Source: Variovorax sp. MHTC-1 (GTDB taxonomy: Bacteria; Pseudomonadota; Gammaproteobacteria; Burkholderiales; Burkholderiaceae_C). From it: a stretch of DNA of 64,000 nt. Shown here piece after piece: positions 38,070-49,596 of this stretch. Where the stretch lies: positions 62,001 to 126,000 of the forward strand of contig NZ_RWKI01000009.1 in NCBI RefSeq assembly GCF_003984645.1, given 5' to 3'. The notes beneath the pieces were generated by a model that saw only the letters and a program-made list of their open reading frames with translations, was not told the origin of the DNA and ran no database searches. The position numbers and the translations under genes are program-made. The first letter of the stretch is position 1; each line of letters opens with the position of its first letter.

Positions 38070-38828
38070 TCAGCCGAGTTCATTGCGATAGTGGTGCGTG
38101 TCGGTGCGGTAGAGGCCGCGGCGCAGCTCCATCGGCGTGTCGTGATAGGTGTGGGCCACGCGCTCCACGCTCAGCAGCGGCGTCGCGGTGGAGACGGCGA
38201 GCAGCGCAGCCTGCGCCGCGTCCGGCAGCACGGCGCGGATCTTTTCTTCGGCGCGCACCATGCGCACGCCGAACTCGGTTTCGAACATCGCGTACATGGG
38301 GCCATGCCAGGCGTTCAGCCGCTCCGCCGTCAGGCCCTTGAAGGGCGCGCCCGGCAGCCAGAGATCTTCGAGGATGGTCGGCGTCCCGCGGTAAGCCAGC
38401 ACGCGCCGAACTTGCAGCACGGCATCGCCGGTGCGAAGCGCCAGCAGGCGCGCGACGTCAGCGGTGGCACGCAGCCGCTTGCAGTCGACGATCTCTCGCT
38501 CGGCCGGGCCCTCGCTGTCGACGTTGCCGCTGTCGGGCACGAGTTTCAGGAAGCGGTACTGCACATGCTGCTCGGCGTGCGTGGCGACGAAGGTGCCCTT
38601 GCCCTGGCGGCGCACGACCAGGTTTTCGGCCGCGAGCTCGTCGATGGCCTTGCGCACCGTGCCCTGGCTCACGCGAAAGCGCGCGGCAAGCTCGATCTCG
38701 CTCGGAATCGGCTCCCCGGGCTTCCACTCGCCGGTGTGCAGGCTCTGCAGGATCAATGACTTGATCTGCTGGTAGAGCGGGCTGAACGAAGGCGTCAGCT
38801 CGGCAAGCGCGGTGGGGGAGGTGCTCAT
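38070..38828 (-). CDS. GntR/HutC family transcriptional regulator
   Basis: 252 residues. The GntR winged helix (about 15-78: [40 protein letters not shown], in pieces) is followed by a UTRA effector domain (about 95-240, ending [19 protein letters not shown]). It lies between sdhC and mdh, with a 12-bp palindrome in the mdh intergenic region, so it may control sdh and mdh. The ATG at 38828 is preferred because the alternative at 38840 overlaps the palindrome. Confidence 0.9.
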   Translation of the reverse strand: MSTSPTALAELTPSFSPLYQQIKSLILQSLHTGEWKPGEPIPSEIELAARFRVSQGTVRKAIDELAAENLVVRRQGKGTFVATHAEQHVQYRFLKLVPDSGNVDSEGPAEREIVDCKRLRATADVARLLALRTGDAVLQVRRVLAYRGTPTILEDLWLPGAPFKGLTAERLNAWHGPMYAMFETEFGVRMVRAEEKIRAVLPDAAQAALLAVSTATPLLSVERVAHTYHDTPMELRRGLYRTDTHHYRNELG

Positions 38829-38839
38829 GTCGGCCGACA

Positions 38840-38851
38840 TCTTATATAAGA
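38840..38851. promoter_or_regulatory. candidate GntR operator
   Basis: TCTTATATAAGA, a perfect 12-bp palindrome in a very GC-rich setting, 12 bases before the gntR ATG and about 140 before mdh. A -10-like TAAAAT for mdh sits at 38887-38892. Position fits autoregulation and mdh control. Confidence 0.5.
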
Positions 38852-38908
38852 CACAAGACTGGCGCCATCGAAAGCGCAAATCGGCATAAAATCTTCGCCG
38901 GCCTTTGC

Positions 38909-38929
38909 GCCCGGGCGGATCGCCCGGGC
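38909..38929 (+). promoter_or_regulatory. GC hairpin in the mdh leader
   Basis: GCCCGGGCG (38909-38917) pairs with CGCCCGGGC (38921-38929), loop GAT. Two copies of CCGCGGCCGC follow at about 38935-38957. No T run; a structured 5' leader of mdh. Confidence 0.45.
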
Positions 38930-38989
38930 CGACCTCCGCGGCCGCATCCGCGGCCGCGCACCGTTTACATCACATCCTGGAGTTTTCCC

Positions 38990-39976
38990 ATGAGCAAGAA
39001 GCCTGTTCGCGTTGCCGTCACTGGTGCCGCCGGCCAAATCGGTTATGCCCTGCTGTTTCGCATCGCCTCCGGCGAAATGCTCGGCAAGGACCAGCCGGTC
39101 ATCCTGCAACTGCTCGAGATTCCGGACGAGAAAGCGCAGAAGGCGCTCAAGGGCGTGATCATGGAGCTCGAAGACTGCGCGTTCCCGCTGCTCGCCGGCG
39201 TGATCCCCACCGGCGATCCGCTGATTGCCTTCAAGGACGCCGACTACGCGCTGCTGGTCGGCGCCCGCCCGCGCGGCCCCGGCATGGAGCGCGCGGACCT
39301 GCTGGCCGCCAACGCCCAGATCTTCACGGCCCAGGGCAAGGCCCTCGACCAGGTCGCGAGCCGCAACGTCAAGGTGCTGGTGGTCGGCAATCCCGCCAAC
39401 ACCAACGCCTACATCGCGATGAAGAGCGCCCCAAGCCTGCCGCGCAAGAACTTCACGGCGATGCTGCGCCTGGACCACAACCGCGCCGCCAGCCAGATCG
39501 CCGCCAAGACCGGCACCGCCGTCGGCGACATCGAGAAGCTCGCCGTCTGGGGCAACCACTCGCCCACGATGTACGCGGATTACCGTTTCGCCAAGGTCGG
39601 CGGCAAGAGCGTCAAGGACCTCATCAACGATCAGGTCTGGAACGCCGATGTGTTCCTGCCCACCGTGGGCAAGCGCGGCGCCGCGATCATCGAAGCGCGC
39701 GGCCTGTCCTCGGCGGCTTCGGCTGCCAACGCCGCCATCGACCACATGCGCGACTGGGCCCTGGGCTCCAACGGCAAGTGGGTCACGATGGGCATCCCGT
39801 CGGACGGCCAGTACGGCATTCCGAAGGACGTGATCTTCGGTTTCCCGGTCACCACCGAGAACGGCGAGTACAAGCTGGTCGAAGGCCTCGAGATCGACGC
39901 CTTCAGCCAGGAGCGCATCGACAAGACGCTGAAGGAATTGCAGGACGAGCAAGCCGGCGTGGCCCATCTGCTGTAA
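38990..39976 (+). CDS. mdh: malate dehydrogenase
   Basis: 328 residues, of the cytosolic-type family common in beta-proteobacteria. NAD-binding [19 protein letters not shown], substrate-binding arginines in [14 protein letters not shown] and LRLDHNRA, and the catalytic His in [12 protein letters not shown]. Oxidises malate to oxaloacetate. GGAG lies about ten bases before the ATG. Divergent from gntR; its stop opens repeat copy B. Confidence 0.97.
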   Translation: MSKKPVRVAVTGAAGQIGYALLFRIASGEMLGKDQPVILQLLEIPDEKAQKALKGVIMELEDCAFPLLAGVIPTGDPLIAFKDADYALLVGARPRGPGMERADLLAANAQIFTAQGKALDQVASRNVKVLVVGNPANTNAYIAMKSAPSLPRKNFTAMLRLDHNRAASQIAAKTGTAVGDIEKLAVWGNHSPTMYADYRFAKVGGKSVKDLINDQVWNADVFLPTVGKRGAAIIEARGLSSAASAANAAIDHMRDWALGSNGKWVTMGIPSDGQYGIPKDVIFGFPVTTENGEYKLVEGLEIDAFSQERIDKTLKELQDEQAGVAHLL

Positions 39977-40062
39977 ATGGCCCCCCCGGCTTTTCACTCG
40001 CTGCGCTCGTGTAACTCCACCCCCGAGGGGGAGGCGCGGCTGGCCTTGGGGCGGCCCGGCGG
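39974..40062 (+). repeat. post-stop intergenic repeat, copy B (mdh-tam)
   Basis: Starts with the mdh TAA and ATGGCCCCC, then CGCTGCGCTCGTGTAACTCC, CCCCCGAGGGGGAGGCGC and CCTTGGGGCGGCCCGGCGG. Closest match is copy C. Confidence 0.65.
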
Positions 40063-40097
40063 CGGCCGCCTCAGCGCTTCTTGATGAAGTGACAGGC

Positions 40098-40874
40098 ATG
40101 CTCGACTGGAACCCTGCGCTCTACCGTCGCTACGAGGACGAGCGCACGCGCCCCGCACAGGAGCTGCTGGCGCGCGTTCCGTTGACCGGGGCGGCCCGTG
40201 TGGTCGACCTCGGTTGCGGGCCGGGCAATTCCACCGAGCTACTGGTGCAGCGCTTTGCCGGCGCCGCAGTCGTCGGCACCGACAACTCCGAAGCCATGCT
40301 GGTCAGCGCGCGCGAGCGCCTGCCCCAGGCCCGCTTCGAACTCAGCGACATCGCGCGCTGGCAGCCCGAGCTGGCGCCCGATCTGATCTATGCCAACGCG
40401 TCTTTGCAGTGGGTGCCCGACCACGAGACGCTGATCCCGCGCCTGTTCGCTGCGTTGGCGCCCGGCGGCGTGCTTGCCATCCAGATGCCCGACAACCGCG
40501 AGGAGCCTACGCACCGGCTGATGCGTGAAGTCGCGGCCGAGGCGCCGTGGGCTCGAGCGATCGGCGATGCGGACAAGCTGCGCACGATGCTGCTGCCGAT
40601 CGACGGCTACTACGACCTGCTGGCGGCCGACGCGGCACAGGTCGACGTCTGGCGCACCGCCTACCAGCATCCGATGGCTTCTGCCGCCGCGATCGTCGAG
40701 TGGGTGCGCGGCACCGGGCTCAAGCCCTTCGTCGATCGGCTGCCGGCCGAACTGCAGGCCAGCTACCTGGCCGAGTACCAGCGCCGTGTCGACGGCGCTT
40801 ATCCCGTGCGCACCGACGGCAAGCGCCTGCTTGCCTTCCCGCGCATGTTCATCGTGGCGCGGCGCAAGTCATGA
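40098..40874 (+). CDS. tam: trans-aconitate 2-methyltransferase
   Basis: 258 residues. Rossmann-type SAM methyltransferase: motif I VVDLGCGPGN at about 35-44, then GTDNSEAML. The N-terminus DWNPALYRRYEDERTRPAQELL matches Tam, which methylates trans-aconitate, an inhibitor formed from aconitase's cis-aconitate. The setting among acnB and acnA supports this. Start ATG 40098; a GTG at 40089 is possible. No clear Shine-Dalgarno. Confidence 0.85.
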   Translation: MLDWNPALYRRYEDERTRPAQELLARVPLTGAARVVDLGCGPGNSTELLVQRFAGAAVVGTDNSEAMLVSARERLPQARFELSDIARWQPELAPDLIYANASLQWVPDHETLIPRLFAALAPGGVLAIQMPDNREEPTHRLMREVAAEAPWARAIGDADKLRTMLLPIDGYYDLLAADAAQVDVWRTAYQHPMASAAAIVEWVRGTGLKPFVDRLPAELQASYLAEYQRRVDGAYPVRTDGKRLLAFPRMFIVARRKS

Positions 40875-41872
40875 ACAACTCTTCCGCCCATCCGCGGGAC
40901 GTGCTGCTCGGCGCACAAGCCGGTGCGGTCGTGCTGCCGGTGTGCGACCACTACAGCGGCGTCGAGTCGCGCATGCGCAAGAGCCTGGCGCTGCAGGCCG
41001 AGATGACGCAGGAGTTCGGCGCCTGCGTGTTCGACGTCACGCTCGACTGCGAAGACGGCGCCCCCGTGGGCGGCGAGGCCGAGCATGCCGCGCTGGTCAC
41101 CGAACTCGCGCTCGCCGCCGCGCCCGGCATGCGCGTCGGCGTGCGGGTGCATCCGGTCGACCACCCGGCCTTTGCCGGCGATGTGATCACCGTCGCGGGG
41201 CGTGCCGGCCATCGGCTGAGCCACCTGATGGTGCCCAAGGTCGAATCGGCCGACGACGTGCGCGAGGCCGTCGAGGCCCTCAACGCGGCCGGCGCCGAAG
41301 CGGTGCCGCTGCATGTGCTGATCGAATCGCCGCTGGCGGTGCACCATGCCTTCGAGATCGCCGCGCATCCGCGCGTGCAGTCGTTGAGCTTCGGCCTGAT
41401 GGATTTCGTCTCGGCGCACGGCGGAGCGATCCCGGCCGAGGGCATGGGCGCGACCGGGCAGTTCACGCACCCGCTGGTGGTGCGCGCCAAGCTGGACATC
41501 GCCTCGGCCGCGCACGCGCACGGCAAGGTGCCGTCGCATTGCGTGGTGACCGAGTTCAACGACATCGATGCGATGCGCGCCGCCGCGAAGAAGGCGGCCG
41601 GCGAGTTCGGCTACACGCGCATGTGGAGCATCCACCCGAACCAGATCCGCCCCATCCTCGAGGCCTTCGCGCCCGACGAGCGGCAGATTCAAATGGCTAC
41701 AAAAATCATAGCGGCCGCCATCGCCGCGGATTGGGCGCCGGTCAGTTTTGATGGCACATTGCACGACCGCGCAAGCTACCGTCATTTCTGGCAGCTACTT
41801 ACGCGTGCGCACGCCACCGGCCGTGCGCTGCCGTCCGAGGCGCAAGCTTGGTTTGCCCCCGGCGTCTCCTGA
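40871..41872 (+). CDS. HpcH/HpaI-type aldolase (citrate lyase beta/CoA lyase-like)
   Basis: 333 residues, a TIM-barrel of the HpcH_HpaI family (PF03328). VFDVTLDCEDGAPVG carries the metal-binding acidic residues, followed by VGVRVHPVDHP, LMVPKVESADDV, and LIESPLAVHHAFEIA; WSIHPNQIRPI is near the end. Possible activities are malyl-CoA, citramalyl-CoA or 3-hydroxy-acyl lyase; the substrate cannot be told. The ATG overlaps the tam TGA. Near the 3' end (41690-41720) a run of AT-rich and rare codons stands out. Confidence 0.8.
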   Translation: MNNSSAHPRDVLLGAQAGAVVLPVCDHYSGVESRMRKSLALQAEMTQEFGACVFDVTLDCEDGAPVGGEAEHAALVTELALAAAPGMRVGVRVHPVDHPAFAGDVITVAGRAGHRLSHLMVPKVESADDVREAVEALNAAGAEAVPLHVLIESPLAVHHAFEIAAHPRVQSLSFGLMDFVSAHGGAIPAEGMGATGQFTHPLVVRAKLDIASAAHAHGKVPSHCVVTEFNDIDAMRAAAKKAAGEFGYTRMWSIHPNQIRPILEAFAPDERQIQMATKIIAAAIAADWAPVSFDGTLHDRASYRHFWQLLTRAHATGRALPSEAQAWFAPGVS

Positions 41873-41900
41873 AACATCACGCCTCCAAAGGAAAACTCCC

Positions 41901-42473
41901 ATGAAGAAACTTGTTCTTGCCGCTGCCGTCGCACTGGCATTGCCGTTCGCCGCGGTCGCCCAGGGCTCGGGCACCGCCCCTGCCAAGCCGGCGGCAAAAC
42001 CGGCCGCCAAGACAGCCGAGAAGCCGCCTGCGAAGAAGCGCCAAGTCACGCGCAAGGCCGCCAAGGCCGTCGAGGAAGTGACGCCGATCGCCGATGACGC
42101 CAACGTCACGCTGACCGATGCCGATCTCGCAGTCGCTAAGCGCGTGCACACCGGCAAGATCCAGTGCGAACTGGGCGCCGACGTCACCGTGACCGCCGAC
42201 GACAAGAAGCCCGGCTTCTTCACCGTCTCGACCAAGGGCGCGCGCTACCGCATGCATCCGGTCGAAAGCCGCACCGGTGCGATCCGCCTCGAAGACCCCA
42301 AGGCCGGCGCGATGTGGCTGCAGATCGCCAACAAGTCGATGCTGATGAACCAGAAGCAGGGCCTGCGCCTCGCCGACGAATGCCAGGCGCCCGAGCAGCT
42401 GGCAGCTTCCGAAGAGCTGAAGAAGAACCCGCCGAAGAGCCTATTCGAAGGCTCGGACGCCCCCAAGAAGTAA
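41901..42473 (+). CDS. secreted protein, possibly MliC-like
   Basis: 190 residues. Signal peptide (MKKLVLAAAVALALPFAAVA, cleavage before QG), a Lys/Ala/Pro linker to about residue 60, then a small domain with two Cys (KIQCELGADVTVTAD and LADECQ). The order Cys, beta strands, W-L-Q-I, Cys recalls the periplasmic lysozyme inhibitor MliC, but the match is weak. GGA-rich ribosome-binding site before the ATG. It lies between the aldolase and acnB. Function not known. Confidence 0.75.
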   Translation: MKKLVLAAAVALALPFAAVAQGSGTAPAKPAAKPAAKTAEKPPAKKRQVTRKAAKAVEEVTPIADDANVTLTDADLAVAKRVHTGKIQCELGADVTVTADDKKPGFFTVSTKGARYRMHPVESRTGAIRLEDPKAGAMWLQIANKSMLMNQKQGLRLADECQAPEQLAASEELKKNPPKSLFEGSDAPKK

Positions 42474-42541
42474 ACCAAACCCAAGGTGCCGGCGGCCCGC
42501 CTTTTGCTTAGGCCGCCACTGGTTACAGATCCGGAGAAAAG

Positions 42542-45127
42542 ATGTTGCAAGCCTACGTTGACCATGTCGCCGAGCGCGCCGCGCTCGGCATCCCGCCGCT
42601 GCCGCTGTCGGCCCAGCAGACCAGCGAGCTCATCGAGCTGCTGAAGAACGCCACCGCCAAGGATGGCGAATTCCTGCTGAACCTGCTGACGCACCGCGTG
42701 CCTGCCGGCGTGGACGATGCGGCCAAGGTCAAGGCGAGCTACCTGGCGGCCGTGGCCCACGGCAGCGAGAAGAGCACGCTGATCTCGCGCGCCCATGCCA
42801 CGGAACTGCTGGGCACCATGCTCGGCGGCTACAACATCAGCCCGCTGATCGACCTGCTCGACGACGCCGAGGTGGGCGCCGTCGCGGCCGAAGGCCTGAA
42901 GAAGACCTTGCTGATGTTCGACCAGTTCCACGACGTCAAGGAAAAGGCCGACAAGGGCAACGCGAATGCCAAGGCGGTGCTGCAGAGCTGGGCCGATGCC
43001 GAGTGGTTCACCAGCCGGCCCGAGGTGCCGCAGAGCCTCACCATCACCGTGTTCAAGGTGACCGGCGAGACCAATACCGACGACCTGTCGCCCGCACCGG
43101 ACGCCACCACGCGTCCCGACATCCCGATGCACGCGCTGGCCATGCTCAAGAACGCGCGTCCCGGCATCACGCCGGAAGAAGACGGCAAGCGCGGCCCGGT
43201 CAAGTTCATCGAGTCGCTGAAGGAAAAGGGCCACCTGATCGCCTACGTGGGCGATGTGGTCGGCACCGGATCGTCGCGCAAGAGCGCCACCAATTCGGTG
43301 CTCTGGTTCACCGGCCAGGACATCCCCTTCATCCCCAACAAGCGCTTCGGCGGCGTGTGCCTGGGCAACAAGATCGCGCCGATCTTCTACAACACGATGG
43401 AAGACGCGGGTGCGCTGCCGATCGAGCTCGACGTGAGCCAGATGGAGATGGGCGACGTGGTCGAGCTGCGTCCTTACGAGGGCAAGGCGCTGAAGGACGG
43501 CAAGGTCATTGCCGAGTTCAAGCTCAAGAGCGACGTGCTGTTCGACGAAGTGCGCGCCGGCGGCCGCATTCCGCTGATCATCGGCCGCGGCCTCACGGCC
43601 AAGGCACGCGAAGCGCTGGGCCTGCCGGTCTCGACGCTGTTCCGCCTGCCGGTCAGCCCGGCCGACTCGAAGAAGGGCTATTCGCTGGCGCAGAAGATGG
43701 TCGGCCGCGCCTGCGGCCTGCCCGAAGGCCAGGGCGTGCGCCCTGGCACCTACTGCGAGCCGAAGATGACCAGCGTGGGCTCGCAGGACACCACCGGCCC
43801 GATGACCCGCGACGAGCTGAAGGACCTGGCCTGCCTGGGCTTCAGCGCCGACCTCGTGATGCAGTCCTTCTGCCATACGGCGGCCTACCCGAAGAAGGTC
43901 GACGTCAAGATGCACCACGAGCTGCCCGACTTCATGAGCAATCGCGGCGGCGTCTCGCTGCGCCCGGGCGACGGCGTGATCCACTCGTGGCTCAACCGCC
44001 TGCTGACGCCCGACACCGTCGGCACCGGCGGCGACAGCCACACACGCTTCCCGATCGGCATCAGCTTCCCGGCCGGTTCGGGCCTGGTGGCCTTCGCGGC
44101 CGCGACCGGCGTGATGCCGCTGGACATGCCCGAGTCGGTGCTGGTGCGCTTCAAGGGCACGATGCAGCCGGGCGTCACGCTGCGCGATCTGGTCAACGCG
44201 ATTCCGCTCTATGCGATCAAGTCCGGCCTGCTCACGGTCGAGAAGAAGGGCAAGAAGAACATCTTCTCGGGCCGCATCCTCGAGATCGAAGGCCTGCCGG
44301 ATCTCAAGGTCGAACAGGCCTTCGAACTGAGCGACGCCTCGGCCGAGCGTTCGGCCGCCGGCTGCACGGTGCACCTCAACAAGGAACCGATCATCGAGTA
44401 CATCAACAGCAACATCACGCTGATGCGCTGGATGATCGCCGAGGGCTATGCCGACGGTCGCACGCTGGCCCGCCGCATCGCCGCGCAGGAAGCCTGGCTG
44501 AAGGATCCGCAGCTGCTCAAGGGCGACGCCGATGCCGAATACGCCGCCGTGATCGAGATCGACCTGGCCGACATCCAGGAGCCTATCGTGGCCTGCCCGA
44601 ACGACCCCGACGACGTGAAGACGCTGTCGGACGTGGCCGGCGCCAAGATCGACGAAGTGTTTATCGGCTCGTGCATGACCAACATCGGCCACTTCCGCGC
44701 GGCCTCGAAGCTGCTCGAAGGCAAGCGCGACATCCCGGTCAAGCTGTGGATCGCGCCGCCGACGAAGATGGATGCGCAGCAACTCACCGAGGAAGGCCAC
44801 TACGGCGTATTCGGCAACGCGGGTGCGCGCACCGAGATGCCGGGCTGCTCGTTGTGCATGGGCAACCAGGCGCAGGTGCGCGAAGGCGCGACCGTGATGT
44901 CGACCAGCACGCGCAACTTCCCCAACCGCCTGGGCAAGAACACCAACGTGTACCTCGGCAGCGCCGAACTGGCCGCGATCTGCTCGCGCCTCGGCCGCAT
45001 TCCGACCAGGGAAGAGTACATGGCCGGCGTCGGCGTGCTCGATGCGTCGAGCGCGCAGATCTACCAGTACCTGAACTTCGACAAGATCGAGGACTACCGG
45101 GGCGTGGCCGATACGGTCGCGGCCTGA
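42542..45127 (+). CDS. acnB: aconitate hydratase B
   Basis: 861 residues, the AcnB domain order: N-terminal HEAT-like domain, swivel domain 4 (about 170-380, with [12 protein letters not shown]), then the iron-sulfur domains. Cluster cysteines lie in [13 protein letters not shown] and [12 protein letters not shown]. Citrate to isocitrate through cis-aconitate; its side product trans-aconitate would be handled by Tam. GGAG Shine-Dalgarno six bases before the ATG. An intrinsic terminator follows. Confidence 0.97.
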   Translation: MLQAYVDHVAERAALGIPPLPLSAQQTSELIELLKNATAKDGEFLLNLLTHRVPAGVDDAAKVKASYLAAVAHGSEKSTLISRAHATELLGTMLGGYNISPLIDLLDDAEVGAVAAEGLKKTLLMFDQFHDVKEKADKGNANAKAVLQSWADAEWFTSRPEVPQSLTITVFKVTGETNTDDLSPAPDATTRPDIPMHALAMLKNARPGITPEEDGKRGPVKFIESLKEKGHLIAYVGDVVGTGSSRKSATNSVLWFTGQDIPFIPNKRFGGVCLGNKIAPIFYNTMEDAGALPIELDVSQMEMGDVVELRPYEGKALKDGKVIAEFKLKSDVLFDEVRAGGRIPLIIGRGLTAKAREALGLPVSTLFRLPVSPADSKKGYSLAQKMVGRACGLPEGQGVRPGTYCEPKMTSVGSQDTTGPMTRDELKDLACLGFSADLVMQSFCHTAAYPKKVDVKMHHELPDFMSNRGGVSLRPGDGVIHSWLNRLLTPDTVGTGGDSHTRFPIGISFPAGSGLVAFAAATGVMPLDMPESVLVRFKGTMQPGVTLRDLVNAIPLYAIKSGLLTVEKKGKKNIFSGRILEIEGLPDLKVEQAFELSDASAERSAAGCTVHLNKEPIIEYINSNITLMRWMIAEGYADGRTLARRIAAQEAWLKDPQLLKGDADAEYAAVIEIDLADIQEPIVACPNDPDDVKTLSDVAGAKIDEVFIGSCMTNIGHFRAASKLLEGKRDIPVKLWIAPPTKMDAQQLTEEGHYGVFGNAGARTEMPGCSLCMGNQAQVREGATVMSTSTRNFPNRLGKNTNVYLGSAELAAICSRLGRIPTREEYMAGVGVLDASSAQIYQYLNFDKIEDYRGVADTVAA

Positions 45128-45154
45128 CCGTAGTTCGCCGCCAGGCGCACAAGC

Positions 45155-45182
45155 AAAGCCCGCCTTCAGGCGGGCTTTTTTT
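45155..45182 (+). terminator. intrinsic terminator after acnB
   Basis: AAAGCCCGCC (45155-45164), loop TTCA, complementary arm 45169-45178, T run to 45182. It also covers the stop of the opposing regulator gene; the minus strand has only three T, so it works best for acnB. Confidence 0.9.
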
Positions 45183-45999
45183 CTCCTTCGTGGAGCGCTG
45201 CCAGTGCTGCGGCCGTCTGCGAGTCCGCCGGAAAGAAGGACTCCACCGCCAGTTCCTGCAGCGTGACGTCCACCGGCGTGCCGAAGATGGTGGTGGTGCT
45301 GATGAAGCTCAGCACGCCCTGCGGCGTCACGAACTGGAAGGGGACCACCACGCCGTTGAGCTCGCCGCCTGCGGCAGGCGTGTCGTGGCTGACGTTCGGC
45401 GCCGGGTAGGCCGCCAGTTCGTCGTGCAATGCCGCGAGCGTTGCGTCACCCGTGGCCGCGATCTGCTGCTGCAGCCGCTCGAGCAGGTGCGCGCGCCACT
45501 GGGCCAGGTTCGCGATGCGCGAGGCCACGCCCTCGGGGTGCAGGCTCAGCCGCAGCACGTTGACCGGCGGCTTCAGCAGCTCCGGCGAGGCGCCGGCCAT
45601 CAGCAGCGGCACGAGCGCGTTGTACGCCACCAGGTTCCAGTGGCGATCGACCGCCAGCGCCGGGAAGGGCTCATGCCCCTTGAGCACCAAGTCCACCGCC
45701 CGGCGCGCCGAGGCGAGGGCAGGGTCGTCGAGCGAGCGCTGCCGGTACATCGGCGCATAGCCGGCCGCCACCAGCAGCGTGTTGCGCTCGCGCAGCGGCA
45801 CTTCGAGCCGCTCGGCGAGGCGCAGCACCATCTCGCGGCTGGGTTCCGCGCGGCCGGTTTCGACATAGCTCAGGTGGCGCGTCGAGACCTGGGCCTCGTG
45901 CGCCAGATCGAGCTGGCTCAGGCGGCGGTGCTGGCGCCAGTGGCGCAGATGGGTGCCGAAGGAATCGGCCGCGGTAGGAGGTGTGCTGTGGGAGCTCAT
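45166..45999 (-). CDS. helix-turn-helix regulator with MmyB-like domain
   Basis: 277 residues. An XRE-type helix-turn-helix at about 11-68 (SQLDLAHEAQVSTRHLSYVE) is followed by the MmyB-like ligand-binding domain (PF17765: PALAVDRHWNLVAYNAL, then VVVPFQFVTPQGVLSFIST). Such regulators usually repress a divergent gene; here a small membrane protein diverges at 46131. Start at 45999; an ATG at 46008 is also possible. Confidence 0.88.
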   Translation of the reverse strand: MSSHSTPPTAADSFGTHLRHWRQHRRLSQLDLAHEAQVSTRHLSYVETGRAEPSREMVLRLAERLEVPLRERNTLLVAAGYAPMYRQRSLDDPALASARRAVDLVLKGHEPFPALAVDRHWNLVAYNALVPLLMAGASPELLKPPVNVLRLSLHPEGVASRIANLAQWRAHLLERLQQQIAATGDATLAALHDELAAYPAPNVSHDTPAAGGELNGVVVPFQFVTPQGVLSFISTTTIFGTPVDVTLQELAVESFFPADSQTAAALAALHEGEKKPA

Positions 46000-46130
46000 G
46001 GCTGCCATCCTAGTGAAGCCGCGCGCCGCGGCCATGACCTCCCACGTCATCGACCGTCGGCCGCGCCGCCGGAATGATGGACCCCAACGCGGCAGGAAGG
46101 GCCTGCAGCGTGCAACACAAGGAGTCCTTC

Positions 46131-46547
46131 ATGTCCGTCTTCGCCTCTTCCCGTTTTCTGCCCCGCGTGATGTGGGCCGATGCTGCCTCGTGTGCCGCGA
46201 CCGGGGCGTTGCAGGTCGCTTTCACCGGCGCGCTGGCCCGGCTGACCGGCCTGCCCGCCCCCTTGCTGCTGGGCACCGGCGTCTTCCTGCTGATCTATGC
46301 GGCCGCTGCGGCCTGGATGGCCAGCCGGGCCGTCCCGCCGCGCCGGCTGATCGGGCTGGTGGTCCTCGGCAACTTCGGCTGGGCCGCGGCCTGCGTTGCG
46401 CTGCTGGCCATCGCTGGGGCCGCGATCGCGCCGCTCGGCTGGGCCTGGGTGATCGCCCAGGCCGTGACCGTGGTCGTGCTGGCCGAGCTGCAATGGATGG
46501 GCCTGCGCCACAGCCGGCCGGCGGCCCGCGGCGCGGTCGCGGCATGA
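46131..46547 (+). CDS. small four-helix membrane protein
   Basis: 138 residues with four hydrophobic segments (about 13-37, 42-64, 72-92, 98-118) and no motif I recognise beyond a WADAASCAATGALQVAF start. AAGGAG at 46119-46124 precedes the ATG. It diverges from the MmyB-like regulator with 131 bases between, which suggests control by it. Similar small membrane proteins are commonly found beside this regulator class. Confidence 0.75.
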   Translation: MSVFASSRFLPRVMWADAASCAATGALQVAFTGALARLTGLPAPLLLGTGVFLLIYAAAAAWMASRAVPPRRLIGLVVLGNFGWAAACVALLAIAGAAIAPLGWAWVIAQAVTVVVLAELQWMGLRHSRPAARGAVAA

Positions 46548-46642
46548 ACCCACGCAGCGCCGGGGCGCGCTCCCCGACTACAGCCCCTGTCATCGATCCC
46601 TGCTATCTTTGAGGCGCTTCCACGAATCACAGGAGTCCCCTC

Positions 46643-49488
<2,846 letters not shown>

Positions 49489-49516
<28 letters not shown>

Positions 49517-49593
49517 GCACACAGGCAGAGCCTGCCTCTGTGGCCGGCACGCGGCCGCGTGCCGGTGTGCTGCGGCAGCTCCTCGCTGCCTGA
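49489..49593. repeat. hairpin cluster at the acnA 3' end
   Basis: Stem 1: TGTGCTCAGGCAGC (49489-49502) with 49508-49521, loop TCCTC, includes the last acnA codons and stop. Stem 2: around 49520-49542, GGCAG/CTGCC. Stem 3: a perfect 22-bp palindrome at 49544-49565. Then GGCAGCTCCTCGCTGCCTGA of 49497-49516 is repeated exactly at 49574-49593. It separates acnA from the convergent peptidase gene (stop at 49597). No T run. Confidence 0.75.
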
Positions 49594-49596
49594 CCT

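Noticed and set aside
41690..41758. Frameshift or insertion breaking the aldolase-like gene
   Set aside because: Frame stays open and the C-terminal RASYRHFWQLL segment continues as expected.
42245..44800. 851-codon open frame on the minus strand across acnB
   Set aside because: Antisense shadow in GC-rich DNA: His/Arg/Asp-rich product without domains, lying over a clearly conserved acnB.
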